Position numbers and translations under genes: made by a program
Assembly (NCBI GenBank): GCA_016880595.1
Contig: JAEHDC010000018.1
Coordinates: forward strand, 1-47,140
Reading direction: 5' to 3'
From: Candidatus Saccharimonadota bacterium
GTDB taxonomy: Bacteria; Patescibacteriota; Saccharimonadia; Saccharimonadales; EFPC-124
DNA length: 47,140 bases
Shown here: piece by piece, positions 33,261-41,403 of the stretch
Layout of the letters: the number at the start of each line of letters is the position of its first letter
How positions within the stretch are numbered: position 1 is the first letter of the stretch
Notes under the pieces: model-generated
What the model was told of the DNA's origin: nothing
Seen by the model: the letters and a program-made list of their open reading frames with translations, nothing else
Databases searched by the model: none

Positions 33261-35192
33261 GTGAAATACTACTTTTTTATCGCGCCAGCAATTATCATAA
33301 GGAGTTCAGAAAACGCCTATACCTATCATGGCGATAAGTTAGTTAATGTCGGTTCTTTTGTAAAAATTAATATCGGCAAAAGAATAGTTCTTGGAGTAGT
33401 CTTAAAGCAAACTACAAAACCTATTTTTGAAACAAAACCTATTTTTGAAATTTTAGATATTCCACCACTGCCAAGCGAACTTTTGCACACAGCTCAATGG
33501 ATTAGTGAATATTACGCCACGCATTTTGCTCTAGTTTTGCAAGCATTGTTACCATCTGGCTTTGACAAAAAAAGACGCTCAACTGATTTTTCCTATGCCC
33601 ATCCTCTTAGAAAAAGAACTAATTTTTTGCTCAATAAAGATCAGCGCGCCGTACTAGATTCTATTTTTAAGAATGTCGGAAGAACTTTTTTGCTACATGG
33701 CATAACTGGCTCCGGCAAAACACAGGTTTACATTGAGGCAATAAAAAACGCTACAAAAGACGGTGGATCTGCTATAATTTTGATCCCAGAAATTTCTTTA
33801 ACGCCACAGCTCGTCGCTGAATTCGCAAACCATTTCAATAATCTCATAGTTACACACTCAAAAATGAATGAATCTAAAAGGCATGCTGCATGGCTCGAGT
33901 CATTAAAAAGCGATCAACAAACAGTTGTGATCGGCCCCAGGTCTGCGCTTTTTATGCCTCTACGGAACATAAAAATTATTATAATCGATGAATGTCATGA
34001 AACAACATATAAACAAAATCAATCACCTAAATATCACGCGCTTAGGGCGGCTAGCATTTTGGCCAAAGCACATAAAGCAACTTTTATAATGGGTAGTGCA
34101 ACGCCAGCAGTCCTTGACTATTATTTAGCACAAAAAAGCCATGCGCAAATACTAGAATTGCCAAAACCAGCCGCCCAAGTAACGCCTGCACGAATAAAGC
34201 TAATAGATTCAAAACTGCGCAATAACTTTACTCATCATCGTTTTCTATCGGATGACCTTTTGCGTATGCTAGAAGAGACTATTGATAAAAAACAACAGGC
34301 TTTATTATTTCACAATCGACGTGGCACCGCCCCAATAACCCTTTGCGAAAACTGTGGCTGGATAGCTCAATGCCCGCACTGTTTCCTGTCTTTGACTATT
34401 CATGCCGATAACCATAAGCTGATATGTCACCTTTGCGGCTACTCATCCAAAATCAGTTCAGATTGTCCCGAATGCCACGAACCAACAATTTTATTCAAAG
34501 GAATCGGAACCAAATTAATCCAATCAGAGATTGAGAAGTTATTTCCACAGGCGAAAATCGCACGTTTTGACGCTGATGTACCCGAGGGTGAATCTATGAA
34601 CAATAAATATCAAGATATATATGATGGCAAAGTTGATATTATTATTGGAACACAAATGCTAGCCAAGGGCTTTGACATTCCAAAATTATCTCTCGTTGGT
34701 ATTATTCAAGCCGATAACGGCTTAATGTTGCCTGATTTTTATTCCGAAGAGCGTATTTTCCAGCTTCTGTGCCAAATTATGGGTCGCGCTGGTCGAAATA
34801 TTCATCAAGGCGAAATTGTCATTCAAACATACCAGCCAGACCACCCAATAATCAAAGATGCCATAGCCAAAGACTATTCAGCTTTTTACGCCAACCAAAT
34901 CGCTAAAAGAAAGCAAAACTCCCTTCCTCCATTCTGTCATCTGCTCAAGCTAACCTGCAGTTTTAAAACCGAATCAGGCGCCATAAACTCATGCAGAAAA
35001 TTAGCCAAAAGTCTACATGAGCAATCAGACATCATCGTTCTTGGACCAACTCCGGCATTTTATGAGCGTCTTGGTGGCGCATATCGCTGGCAATTAGTCA
35101 TCAAAAGCAAAAAACGCGCTAATCTTGTTGAAATCACAAAAGCTCTTCCAAACAACTGGACAGCCGACCTTGATCCTACGAATCTTCTATAG
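33261..35192 (+). CDS. priA: Primosomal protein N' (replication restart helicase PriA)
   Basis: SF2 helicase that reloads the replisome at stalled forks. 643 aa from GTG at 33261, shorter than E. coli PriA (732). Seen: an N-terminal DNA-binding domain, Walker A HGITGSGKT, motif II as IIDECHETTYKQ (usually DEEH), eight zinc-binding Cys in CENCGWIAQCPHC and CHLCGYSS to CPECHE, and the C-terminal motifs IIGTQMLAKGFDIP and QIMGRAGR. TATATT at 33248-33253 lies 7 nt before the GTG, suggesting a leaderless transcript. A 15-nt tandem duplication (KPIFET-KPIFEI) sits near residues 53-64. Confidence 0.94.
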   Translation: MKYYFFIAPAIIIRSSENAYTYHGDKLVNVGSFVKINIGKRIVLGVVLKQTTKPIFETKPIFEILDIPPLPSELLHTAQWISEYYATHFALVLQALLPSGFDKKRRSTDFSYAHPLRKRTNFLLNKDQRAVLDSIFKNVGRTFLLHGITGSGKTQVYIEAIKNATKDGGSAIILIPEISLTPQLVAEFANHFNNLIVTHSKMNESKRHAAWLESLKSDQQTVVIGPRSALFMPLRNIKIIIIDECHETTYKQNQSPKYHALRAASILAKAHKATFIMGSATPAVLDYYLAQKSHAQILELPKPAAQVTPARIKLIDSKLRNNFTHHRFLSDDLLRMLEETIDKKQQALLFHNRRGTAPITLCENCGWIAQCPHCFLSLTIHADNHKLICHLCGYSSKISSDCPECHEPTILFKGIGTKLIQSEIEKLFPQAKIARFDADVPEGESMNNKYQDIYDGKVDIIIGTQMLAKGFDIPKLSLVGIIQADNGLMLPDFYSEERIFQLLCQIMGRAGRNIHQGEIVIQTYQPDHPIIKDAIAKDYSAFYANQIAKRKQNSLPPFCHLLKLTCSFKTESGAINSCRKLAKSLHEQSDIIVLGPTPAFYERLGGAYRWQLVIKSKKRANLVEITKALPNNWTADLDPTNLL

Positions 35193-35218
35193 ATTATTTA
35201 CCGATTTTAGGATATAGT
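35190..35218 (+). promoter_or_regulatory. Promoter of def-fmt
   Basis: TAGATT (35190-35195), 17 nt, TATAGT (35213-35218). It overlaps the priA stop codon; the def ATG follows 9 nt later. Confidence 0.5.
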
Positions 35219-35227
35219 ATAAATAAT

Positions 35228-35797
35228 ATGATGACTAAAAAAGACATAATAGCATTACCAAATCCACATTTACGGCAAAAATCTCAGCGTGTACACATAA
35301 TAACGCCAGAGATAGAAAAACTAATAACAAACATGCAATCCGCCACTTTGGATTGGGAAGATAGTCGCCCACACGAGCTTGGCGTCGCCCTTGCTGCAGT
35401 CCAGGTAGACGAGCTTAAGCGCGTTATAATCATAAGAAATGACTTTGATGATAAAGACGACCGTACTTTTATGGCTCTAATCAATCCAGAAATTATTAAG
35501 CATGAAGGTAAAACACTCTACGATCATGAGGGCTGTTTAAGCGTGCCTGATATATATGGGTATGTTCCTCGTTCCAGCAAGATTAGAGTGCGAGCGCTTA
35601 ATGAAAAAGGTCATGAAGTTCGCATAAAAGCCGACGGTTTTTTGGCTAGGATTCTCCAGCACGAAATAGATCACACAAATGGCGTTGTCTTTATTGACCA
35701 CATCAAGAATCAAGATGCATTCTTTTCATTAACAGATGACGGTAAGCTAGAAAAAATTGACCATGACAAGATTGCCAAAAATAGTATTCTTTGGTAG
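35228..35797 (+). CDS. def: Peptide deformylase
   Basis: Metal enzyme that removes the formyl group from nascent N-terminal fMet. 189 aa with the three motifs: motif 1 LGVALAAVQVD (family GxGLAAxQ; one Gly is altered), motif 2 EGCLSVP with the metal Cys, motif 3 LQHEIDHTNG (HExxH). Two tandem ATGs at 35228 and 35231. TAGATT-17-TATAGT (35190-35218) places the transcription start about 3 nt before the first. It precedes and overlaps fmt, its functional partner. Confidence 0.93.
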   Translation: MMTKKDIIALPNPHLRQKSQRVHIITPEIEKLITNMQSATLDWEDSRPHELGVALAAVQVDELKRVIIIRNDFDDKDDRTFMALINPEIIKHEGKTLYDHEGCLSVPDIYGYVPRSSKIRVRALNEKGHEVRIKADGFLARILQHEIDHTNGVVFIDHIKNQDAFFSLTDDGKLEKIDHDKIAKNSILW

Positions 35798-36641
35798 TGG
35801 GCCCGTTGCCTGCTCAACCCTACAAGGCATTCTGCCCTATTTTGATATTGAAGCAATAGTTACCAAGCCGCGCGCTGATGGTTTTCGAGGCAGCGTGCCG
35901 GTTCTTGAATTTGCTCAAAAAAACAACGTACCGTTTTACACTCCGCGCACAAAAAATGAGCTTACAGATCTATTTGCAAGCAAAAAATTTTCTAGCCAAG
36001 TTGGGCTAGTCGTTGATTATGGTATCATAATAAGCCTTGCTGTTATAAATAGCTTTCCAAAAGGCATTGTCAATAGTCACTTCTCTCTGCTGCCAGAGTG
36101 GCGTGGTGCTGATCCAATTACTTTTAGTGTTTTAAGCGGCCAGGAAGAAACTGGGGTGAGCTTGATGCTTATCAATGAGAAGCTCGATGAGGGCGAATTA
36201 ATTCTACAATCACCGCATAAATTAACACGCGACATAACAACACCTGAGCTCACCAATCAATTAACGACCCTGAGCAACAGGCTACTAGTAGAAAACTTGC
36301 CCAAATATATTTGTGGCGAATTAAAAATTTATCCTCAGCCCAATACGCCCATAAGCTATTCGCGTAAACTAAATAAAGATGATGGCGCGCTTGATATAAA
36401 TAAGTCAGCAATACAGCTCGAGCGTGAAGTTCGCGCTTTTGCCGGTTGGCCAAAAAGCAAAATTAATTTATTTGGACACAATGTTATCGTAAAAAAGGCG
36501 CGCGTAGCTGAAAGCAAAACTGACGGAGCACTTGTAATTTCTTGTGCCAACAATTCTTACCTTGAAATCATACAGCTCACAGCCCCATCTGGACGCACAA
36601 TGTCTGGAGCAGATTTCTTGCGCGGATACAAAAAAGGTTAA
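35763..36641 (+). CDS. fmt: Methionyl-tRNA formyltransferase
   Basis: Formylates Met-tRNAfMet for initiation using 10-formyl-THF. 292 aa from the ATG at 35763 (MTRLPKIVFFGSG), inside the end of def (35-nt overlap); a TTG at 35757 is less likely. Seen: FFGSGPVACSTL, the catalytic NSHFSLLPEWRGADPI (usually HxSLLPxWRGAAPI), GVSLMLINEKLDEGELI and a C-terminal OB-like domain. The def-fmt pair is typical. Its end overlaps the convergent DUF5663-like gene by 4 nt. Confidence 0.94.
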   Translation: MTRLPKIVFFGSGPVACSTLQGILPYFDIEAIVTKPRADGFRGSVPVLEFAQKNNVPFYTPRTKNELTDLFASKKFSSQVGLVVDYGIIISLAVINSFPKGIVNSHFSLLPEWRGADPITFSVLSGQEETGVSLMLINEKLDEGELILQSPHKLTRDITTPELTNQLTTLSNRLLVENLPKYICGELKIYPQPNTPISYSRKLNKDDGALDINKSAIQLEREVRAFAGWPKSKINLFGHNVIVKKARVAESKTDGALVISCANNSYLEIIQLTAPSGRTMSGADFLRGYKKG

Positions 36642-36949
36642 TCTTCCAAAGCTAAAATCTGGTCTTTATTGGCCATAATCTCTTCGCGCAACCTAGCAGT
36701 CTCATCATCAACTACCAATTTATAATTTGGACAGTTTTTCTCGAGCCATTGAAGCGCACCATCCTCATCTTGCGAATCAATAAGTTTTTCAAAATCTATT
36801 AGCAACGACTCACTTAAACCTTGAGCTAGCTTAGACCCAACTCTTGTCTCCAAAGTTTCTCTTAAATAATCCAAAAAATCGTCCTTCTGTTCCTTGGACA
36901 TCTTATCTAAACCCACTTCAATCAAAAACGATTCATTTAATACAACCAT
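36638..36949 (-). CDS. DUF5663-like small protein A
   Basis: 103 aa, acidic, all-helical looking, with MVVLNESFLIEVGLDKMSKEQKDDFL, ETRVGSKLAQGLSESLLIDFEKLIDSQ and WLEKNCPNYKLVVDDETARLREEI. I associate this pattern (LE-x-RVG-x-L ... FE-x-LID ... WLEKNxPxY) with DUF5663, a family found mainly in candidate-phylum bacteria, of unknown function; the name is from memory. It starts at the ATG at 36949, 9 nt after a perfect TATAAT, and lies divergent from a second gene of the same architecture. Its end overlaps fmt. Confidence 0.65.
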   Translation of the reverse strand: MVVLNESFLIEVGLDKMSKEQKDDFLDYLRETLETRVGSKLAQGLSESLLIDFEKLIDSQDEDGALQWLEKNCPNYKLVVDDETARLREEIMANKDQILALED

Positions 36950-36958
36950 AATAAAAAC

Positions 36959-36987
36959 ATTATAGCATTTTTCAAAAAATGCTAATA
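36959..36987 (-). promoter_or_regulatory. Promoter of DUF5663-like gene A
   Basis: TATTAG (36987-36982), 17 nt, TATAAT (36964-36959). The spacer contains the palindrome at 36963-36984. Confidence 0.5.
36963..36984. promoter_or_regulatory. Perfect 10-bp inverted repeat in a divergent promoter region (candidate operator)
   Basis: TAGCATTTTT and its exact complement AAAAATGCTA with a 2-nt spacer. It lies over the promoter spacer of the minus-strand gene and upstream of the -10 (TACAAT, 37006-37011) of the plus-strand gene. The symmetry and position fit a repressor site; a hairpin role is less likely because no transcript unit ends here. Confidence 0.5.
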
Positions 36988-37038
36988 CGCACAATTACTT
37001 TATGGTACAATTATAAGCAAAAGCAGTTAAGGACAATT

Positions 37039-37344
37039 ATGCTACAAGACAGCCAAGCCGCAAATCAATTTATCGATAAGATTATTGAAGAAAAGAATCT
37101 ACAAGATCTAGATGCAGAGGTTCATAAACAACTGCATAATGACCTTATGCGCCGCCTTGAGGACCGTATCAATCATGCAATCATCAACTCCTTGAACAAT
37201 AAACAGGCTACTCAACTTGAGCATTTAATTGATACTCAACAAATAGATAAAATACAAAGCTTTTTGAAAAAAGAAGGTATAAATGTTAATGGAATTATTG
37301 CTGGCACAATGAGTAAATTTTACTCTGACTATCTTGGAGCATAA
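37039..37344 (+). CDS. DUF5663-like small protein B
   Basis: 101 aa with the same layout as the divergent gene A: an N-terminal FIDKIIEEKNLQDLDAEVHKQL, LMRRLEDRINHAIINSL, a helix with EHLIDTQQIDKIQSFLKKEG and a C-terminal helix. Start ATG at 37039, 5 nt after Shine-Dalgarno AAGGA. The stop codon is one base away from the ATG of the 1350-aa gene, so the two are translationally coupled. This coupling suggests that B works with, or regulates, the giant protein. Confidence 0.65.
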   Translation: MLQDSQAANQFIDKIIEEKNLQDLDAEVHKQLHNDLMRRLEDRINHAIINSLNNKQATQLEHLIDTQQIDKIQSFLKKEGINVNGIIAGTMSKFYSDYLGA

Positions 37345-37345
37345 A

Positions 37346-40300
37346 ATGTCAACAATAACAGCTCCTCGACCCTCTTCAATTGACACCAACTTGCCCGGCT
37401 CAGAATACGTCCATGAAGGACGTCTTAAAATTGTTATAGCTGGCCTCGATAAGAATGTCCGCAATGAAGCAGCCAGAACAGCAAATGATGTACTTAAAGA
37501 TAAAACCAGCGGTGGCGGCAACTTTTTATCCTTTCTACGAAATATTAAAGACCGGCAGTTTACTGAGGCAGGTAGAGATATCCGTTCTTTTGGGCGTCGC
37601 TTGCGATATGGCACTCTTGGCCAAGAATATTATCAAAACAAGTATCGGCAGGAAAAAGAAAAAGAAATAGTTGAGCGTGGCGATTTTAAAGATCGTTATG
37701 GCGAAGATTATGAATCGCAAATTACAATGCGCTTTGCTCATGAATTCGACGACCTTGTTCATACAGAAGCTGGTGAGCGGCGTACTAAATTAGACTTCGA
37801 AACAAACCCAGATGGTACTACCAACGAAAAAGGCGTTAAGCTTAAAGAAAACTTATTTGGTCTTATAAAAGAAGCTACGCTTGGAGGCTTTGATGACGAG
37901 AGTGGCAATCTTAATGAAGAGTCTTTTAATGAAGAAAAGAAGCGTGTAATTACCGAATCTGCAAACGACGGCCTAACCGAAGACTATATTGGCGCAAGCA
38001 TGCTCTGGGCCGACAATATATTACAGATAGTTAATCATAGCCGGGCTGCAATTCTATCTCAAAACATTACTGATGAAGCCGAGAAAACGGCTGCGATAGA
38101 AAATATGTTTGAGAATACTGATATAATCCTTGGTGAAGCTAGACTCGGCGCCAGAGGCGAAGTTAAAAAAACAGCTGCCGAGCGTATTAGTGAAAAACTT
38201 AGTAAATGCGACTGGCTAAATGAAGAAACCGTTGCAACGTCCGCTGCAGTCGCCCTTACAGCCGCCTCTTTCGCTGTAAAACGCGGCGCTAGCAGATTAG
38301 CTGCCTCGATTGCCGTACCCGGCGTTACTGGCGGCGTATGGGCGGCCAAACGCGAATATGTAAAGCTCGATGAAGAACGGACTGATATCGCACGCAAAAT
38401 GGCCACCGGCGAAGTTGACATGCAGAGCCTATCTGGACGTACTGCCGAACTTGCAAAAACAGTCTACGAGACTAGATCCGCAAGCGAGCTTAAGGACCAA
38501 ATTAGCGTTCTTTACAACGATGATGGCGAACTTCGCATTGACGATGCCGATCATTTTAAAGAAGCAATATCAATAATAGCCGAGATACAGGCTCGCAATC
38601 GTCTATCCGATCAAAAAGACATCAACCTTATAAGCTATTCTTCTGTCGAGATGGTTGAAAAGGAGCGTTTTGAGCTTGATCTAGCCTTAGCAAAATCAAA
38701 AACCGACATTCAAAAGCTGCTATCCAGCTCATCTGATACCGAACTTAAAGCTTTTGGCCTCGGGGATGAAACTATTGCTGAGCTAAAAAAACCAGACGCA
38801 AACATTCTAAACGTTATTATGGAGCCGCAAATTGAAGGCGCTCAAGGTGTAATGGAAGCTGCAATTGAACGCCTGCAGATTGGCGAAGAAGCTAATGACG
38901 AAGAAAGCATTAATGCACGCGATCGCCTATTTAATAAAATGCGTCGTTCAGAAGTGATGAAGGCTTTTCTTAAGGGCACGGCCATCGGATCTTTTCTCGG
39001 TTTATTTGCCCAAGAAGTCGTCACTTCCGTAGAAGCGGCCGCCGGCGAAAGCACCTCTAGCCTGCTTATAGAAAATCAAGGTGCTACCAAAGAGTCCTGG
39101 CTTAGAAGCGTTCTAGACCATGGCAATGGCGCGCTAGACCATGGAAATTATGAGTATGTTGCAAATGCCAATCCAGAAAATACAATTCTTGTTAACGATG
39201 AGACCAAAATTGTGCTGCCAGATGGCTTTACAATTGAGCCAAGCGCTGACGGAACAGAGGCCATCTTAAGCGGCAACGGCGTAAATATTGAGCACCTTAA
39301 GCTTACTAGTCAAGGCACGCTTACAGATGAGTCGCTTAATCAATTACACGAAGCTGGCTTTAGCACAGAAGTTAGCGCCAACCAAATATCAGAAGACGTC
39401 GACCGTCAGGTTGCTGGCGAATCTGCAAGGGATTTTATAGACAATCATAGCGACGAAGCCGTTACAGTAAAACGTGATTTCTGGTACGACAATGACACTA
39501 CAAGCATCTACGAAGGTAGTGAGTTAGACCTACAGGATCCCGTCATACAATCTGATGGGAGCATAAATATAAGCATAAGCGGTATAAAGGAAAGCGGTAC
39601 GCATGCCGGAAATTATGCCGAATTAAAAGAATTAGCAAAAAACGGCGAACTTAAAATTGCCCTGTCGCTCTCCAAAGGAACTCAATCTGAGGTTTTCCTG
39701 TTTAACGTTGATGAAAATGGCAACGCAATCATACCAAGCGATAGCCCCTGCACCGATCTATTCAACAAAGGTGAAAATGGCCAGTTGAGCTTTGACGGTC
39801 AATATACAGAGGTTGTACAAGTTCACGGCATTGATGAAAACGGTATTACTCATATCAGCCCATTCGCAACTAACATTGGCTCGAATTTAAATAGCTTTGA
39901 TGATACCGTCACAGATAAGGTGACCTACAATTCTACAACATACACGCTTAACCTTACTGAAAATGTTCCTGGGACTGAAGTTGAAGCTAAGACAATAATA
40001 CCATCAGCACTTCCATTAAATACACGTCGCGGACTAGAATATACCGATGCCAACAAAGCAACACCTATAGAGAGCTACTACTTCAGCAACATCGCAGAGG
40101 ATCGTCGTAGAATATGGGCCGAAAATCGCTCACCACGATTACAGGAAAAACCGAATACCCTACTAAATACAGGCGAGGAGCTAAAATGGTATCGCGATGA
40201 ACTCAAACAATTTGACGAAGAATATATCAAAGAGATTGACGGACATCTAAAAGGTAATGAGGATGTCCTGAGGAGGCTGGACTCAAATATTACAGCAGAA

Positions 40301-41398
40301 GTCTGCATTTCAGTTGCCGCAGCAGAAGATTCAGAAAGCATCTACGACACCCTCGTTCAATATGCCCAACAAGATACTGAATCACAAAAATCTACAATGT
40401 TCTTCCTAAACATTCATTGGATGGAACGGCTCGAAAGCGACCCAGAGCAAATGTCTAAAATTCAAAAAACTTTTACGGAAATAGAGCAAGCAATGAGTGA
40501 TTTTCCAAATTTAAACATAGTAGGGTTTGAAACAGTCTGGCCGGATGAACTGATACAATCACTCCACGATGTAAACGATCTCTACGATGAGTCTACTAAA
40601 CGATTATATGACACCGCTGCGCTTGCTACAGAACAAGCGATTCGTAAAGGTCATCGTACCAATAGAGCTGGAGCAATTATTATTAATAGCGACGTCGGTG
40701 CTACGAATTTGGGTCACAATCTTATAAGAAACTTTGTAAAAGAAGCTAACCGACATCCTAGAATAGATGTTTTCTCTACGATTGACAGGGATGAACAAAG
40801 CGGATTGCCGACGGCTTCAGGCTTTAGGTTATCGGCTTACGCAGCAACTGGCGGGTCTTTATACCTATCAGACATGAGCATTAACATCAATGGCGCTATT
40901 GACCAACTTATTGCGGCAGCCCGTCAAGGAGATTCACTTCATCAATCAGCCGATCAAAATGATAATCGACAAACAAACAACGACACCCAGGAAGAACCTC
41001 ATAATAACGAGCAAGCTCAAGTTGAAAATAATGCGCCTGCAAACAATCAACCCAGTACTAGCGGCGCTCCGCAACAGTTGGCACTGTCAAGTGGTACAAC
41101 AAACAATCCATATCAACTCGCAATTACTCAAGCATTGGCCAATATCAATCCTAATGATGAGCTAGATGAAATTACAGCCCAAAAGCCAAACGGAGAAGGT
41201 GGTACTATCTACGCCGATTTCGCATACAACAATCGAAAGATTAATGGCTATTTTTACTTTACTGGATATGATAATGATATGGACCACCTTATTTTTGAAC
41301 CACATAATAATCCCGGCCAAACAGAATTTATCATAGGCCGAGAAAAAGCGTTGTCATTAATAGGAAGCGGTCGGATTATCAAGCATTTACAGAGATAG
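37346..41398 (+). CDS. 1350-aa protein with two hydrophobic segments and a C-terminal glycosyltransferase-like domain
   Basis: Not assigned to a known family with confidence. From the ATG at 37346 (SD GGAG 6 nt upstream) the order is: soluble acidic/basic N-terminal part (1-290); Ala/Gly-rich hydrophobic segment (about 296-336); a long helical region (340-535, many E/K/D); a second hydrophobic segment (about 543-561, GTAIGSFLGLFAQEVVTSV); a beta-rich-looking region (600-940); a domain (about 985-1190) whose start VCISVAAAEDSESIYDTL and later AIIINSDVGATNLGHNL resemble the strands and DxD-type loop of GT-A (family 2) glycosyltransferases, with the DxD replaced by NSDVG; an Asn/Gln-rich linker (about 1200-1245); a compact C-terminal end. 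Function unknown; the GT-A link is inference. Confidence 0.7.
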   Translation: MSTITAPRPSSIDTNLPGSEYVHEGRLKIVIAGLDKNVRNEAARTANDVLKDKTSGGGNFLSFLRNIKDRQFTEAGRDIRSFGRRLRYGTLGQEYYQNKYRQEKEKEIVERGDFKDRYGEDYESQITMRFAHEFDDLVHTEAGERRTKLDFETNPDGTTNEKGVKLKENLFGLIKEATLGGFDDESGNLNEESFNEEKKRVITESANDGLTEDYIGASMLWADNILQIVNHSRAAILSQNITDEAEKTAAIENMFENTDIILGEARLGARGEVKKTAAERISEKLSKCDWLNEETVATSAAVALTAASFAVKRGASRLAASIAVPGVTGGVWAAKREYVKLDEERTDIARKMATGEVDMQSLSGRTAELAKTVYETRSASELKDQISVLYNDDGELRIDDADHFKEAISIIAEIQARNRLSDQKDINLISYSSVEMVEKERFELDLALAKSKTDIQKLLSSSSDTELKAFGLGDETIAELKKPDANILNVIMEPQIEGAQGVMEAAIERLQIGEEANDEESINARDRLFNKMRRSEVMKAFLKGTAIGSFLGLFAQEVVTSVEAAAGESTSSLLIENQGATKESWLRSVLDHGNGALDHGNYEYVANANPENTILVNDETKIVLPDGFTIEPSADGTEAILSGNGVNIEHLKLTSQGTLTDESLNQLHEAGFSTEVSANQISEDVDRQVAGESARDFIDNHSDEAVTVKRDFWYDNDTTSIYEGSELDLQDPVIQSDGSINISISGIKESGTHAGNYAELKELAKNGELKIALSLSKGTQSEVFLFNVDENGNAIIPSDSPCTDLFNKGENGQLSFDGQYTEVVQVHGIDENGITHISPFATNIGSNLNSFDDTVTDKVTYNSTTYTLNLTENVPGTEVEAKTIIPSALPLNTRRGLEYTDANKATPIESYYFSNIAEDRRRIWAENRSPRLQEKPNTLLNTGEELKWYRDELKQFDEEYIKEIDGHLKGNEDVLRRLDSNITAEVCISVAAAEDSESIYDTLVQYAQQDTESQKSTMFFLNIHWMERLESDPEQMSKIQKTFTEIEQAMSDFPNLNIVGFETVWPDELIQSLHDVNDLYDESTKRLYDTAALATEQAIRKGHRTNRAGAIIINSDVGATNLGHNLIRNFVKEANRHPRIDVFSTIDRDEQSGLPTASGFRLSAYAATGGSLYLSDMSININGAIDQLIAAARQGDSLHQSADQNDNRQTNNDTQEEPHNNEQAQVENNAPANNQPSTSGAPQQLALSSGTTNNPYQLAITQALANINPNDELDEITAQKPNGEGGTIYADFAYNNRKINGYFYFTGYDNDMDHLIFEPHNNPGQTEFIIGREKALSLIGSGRIIKHLQR

Positions 41399-41403
41399 GC
41401 ATC

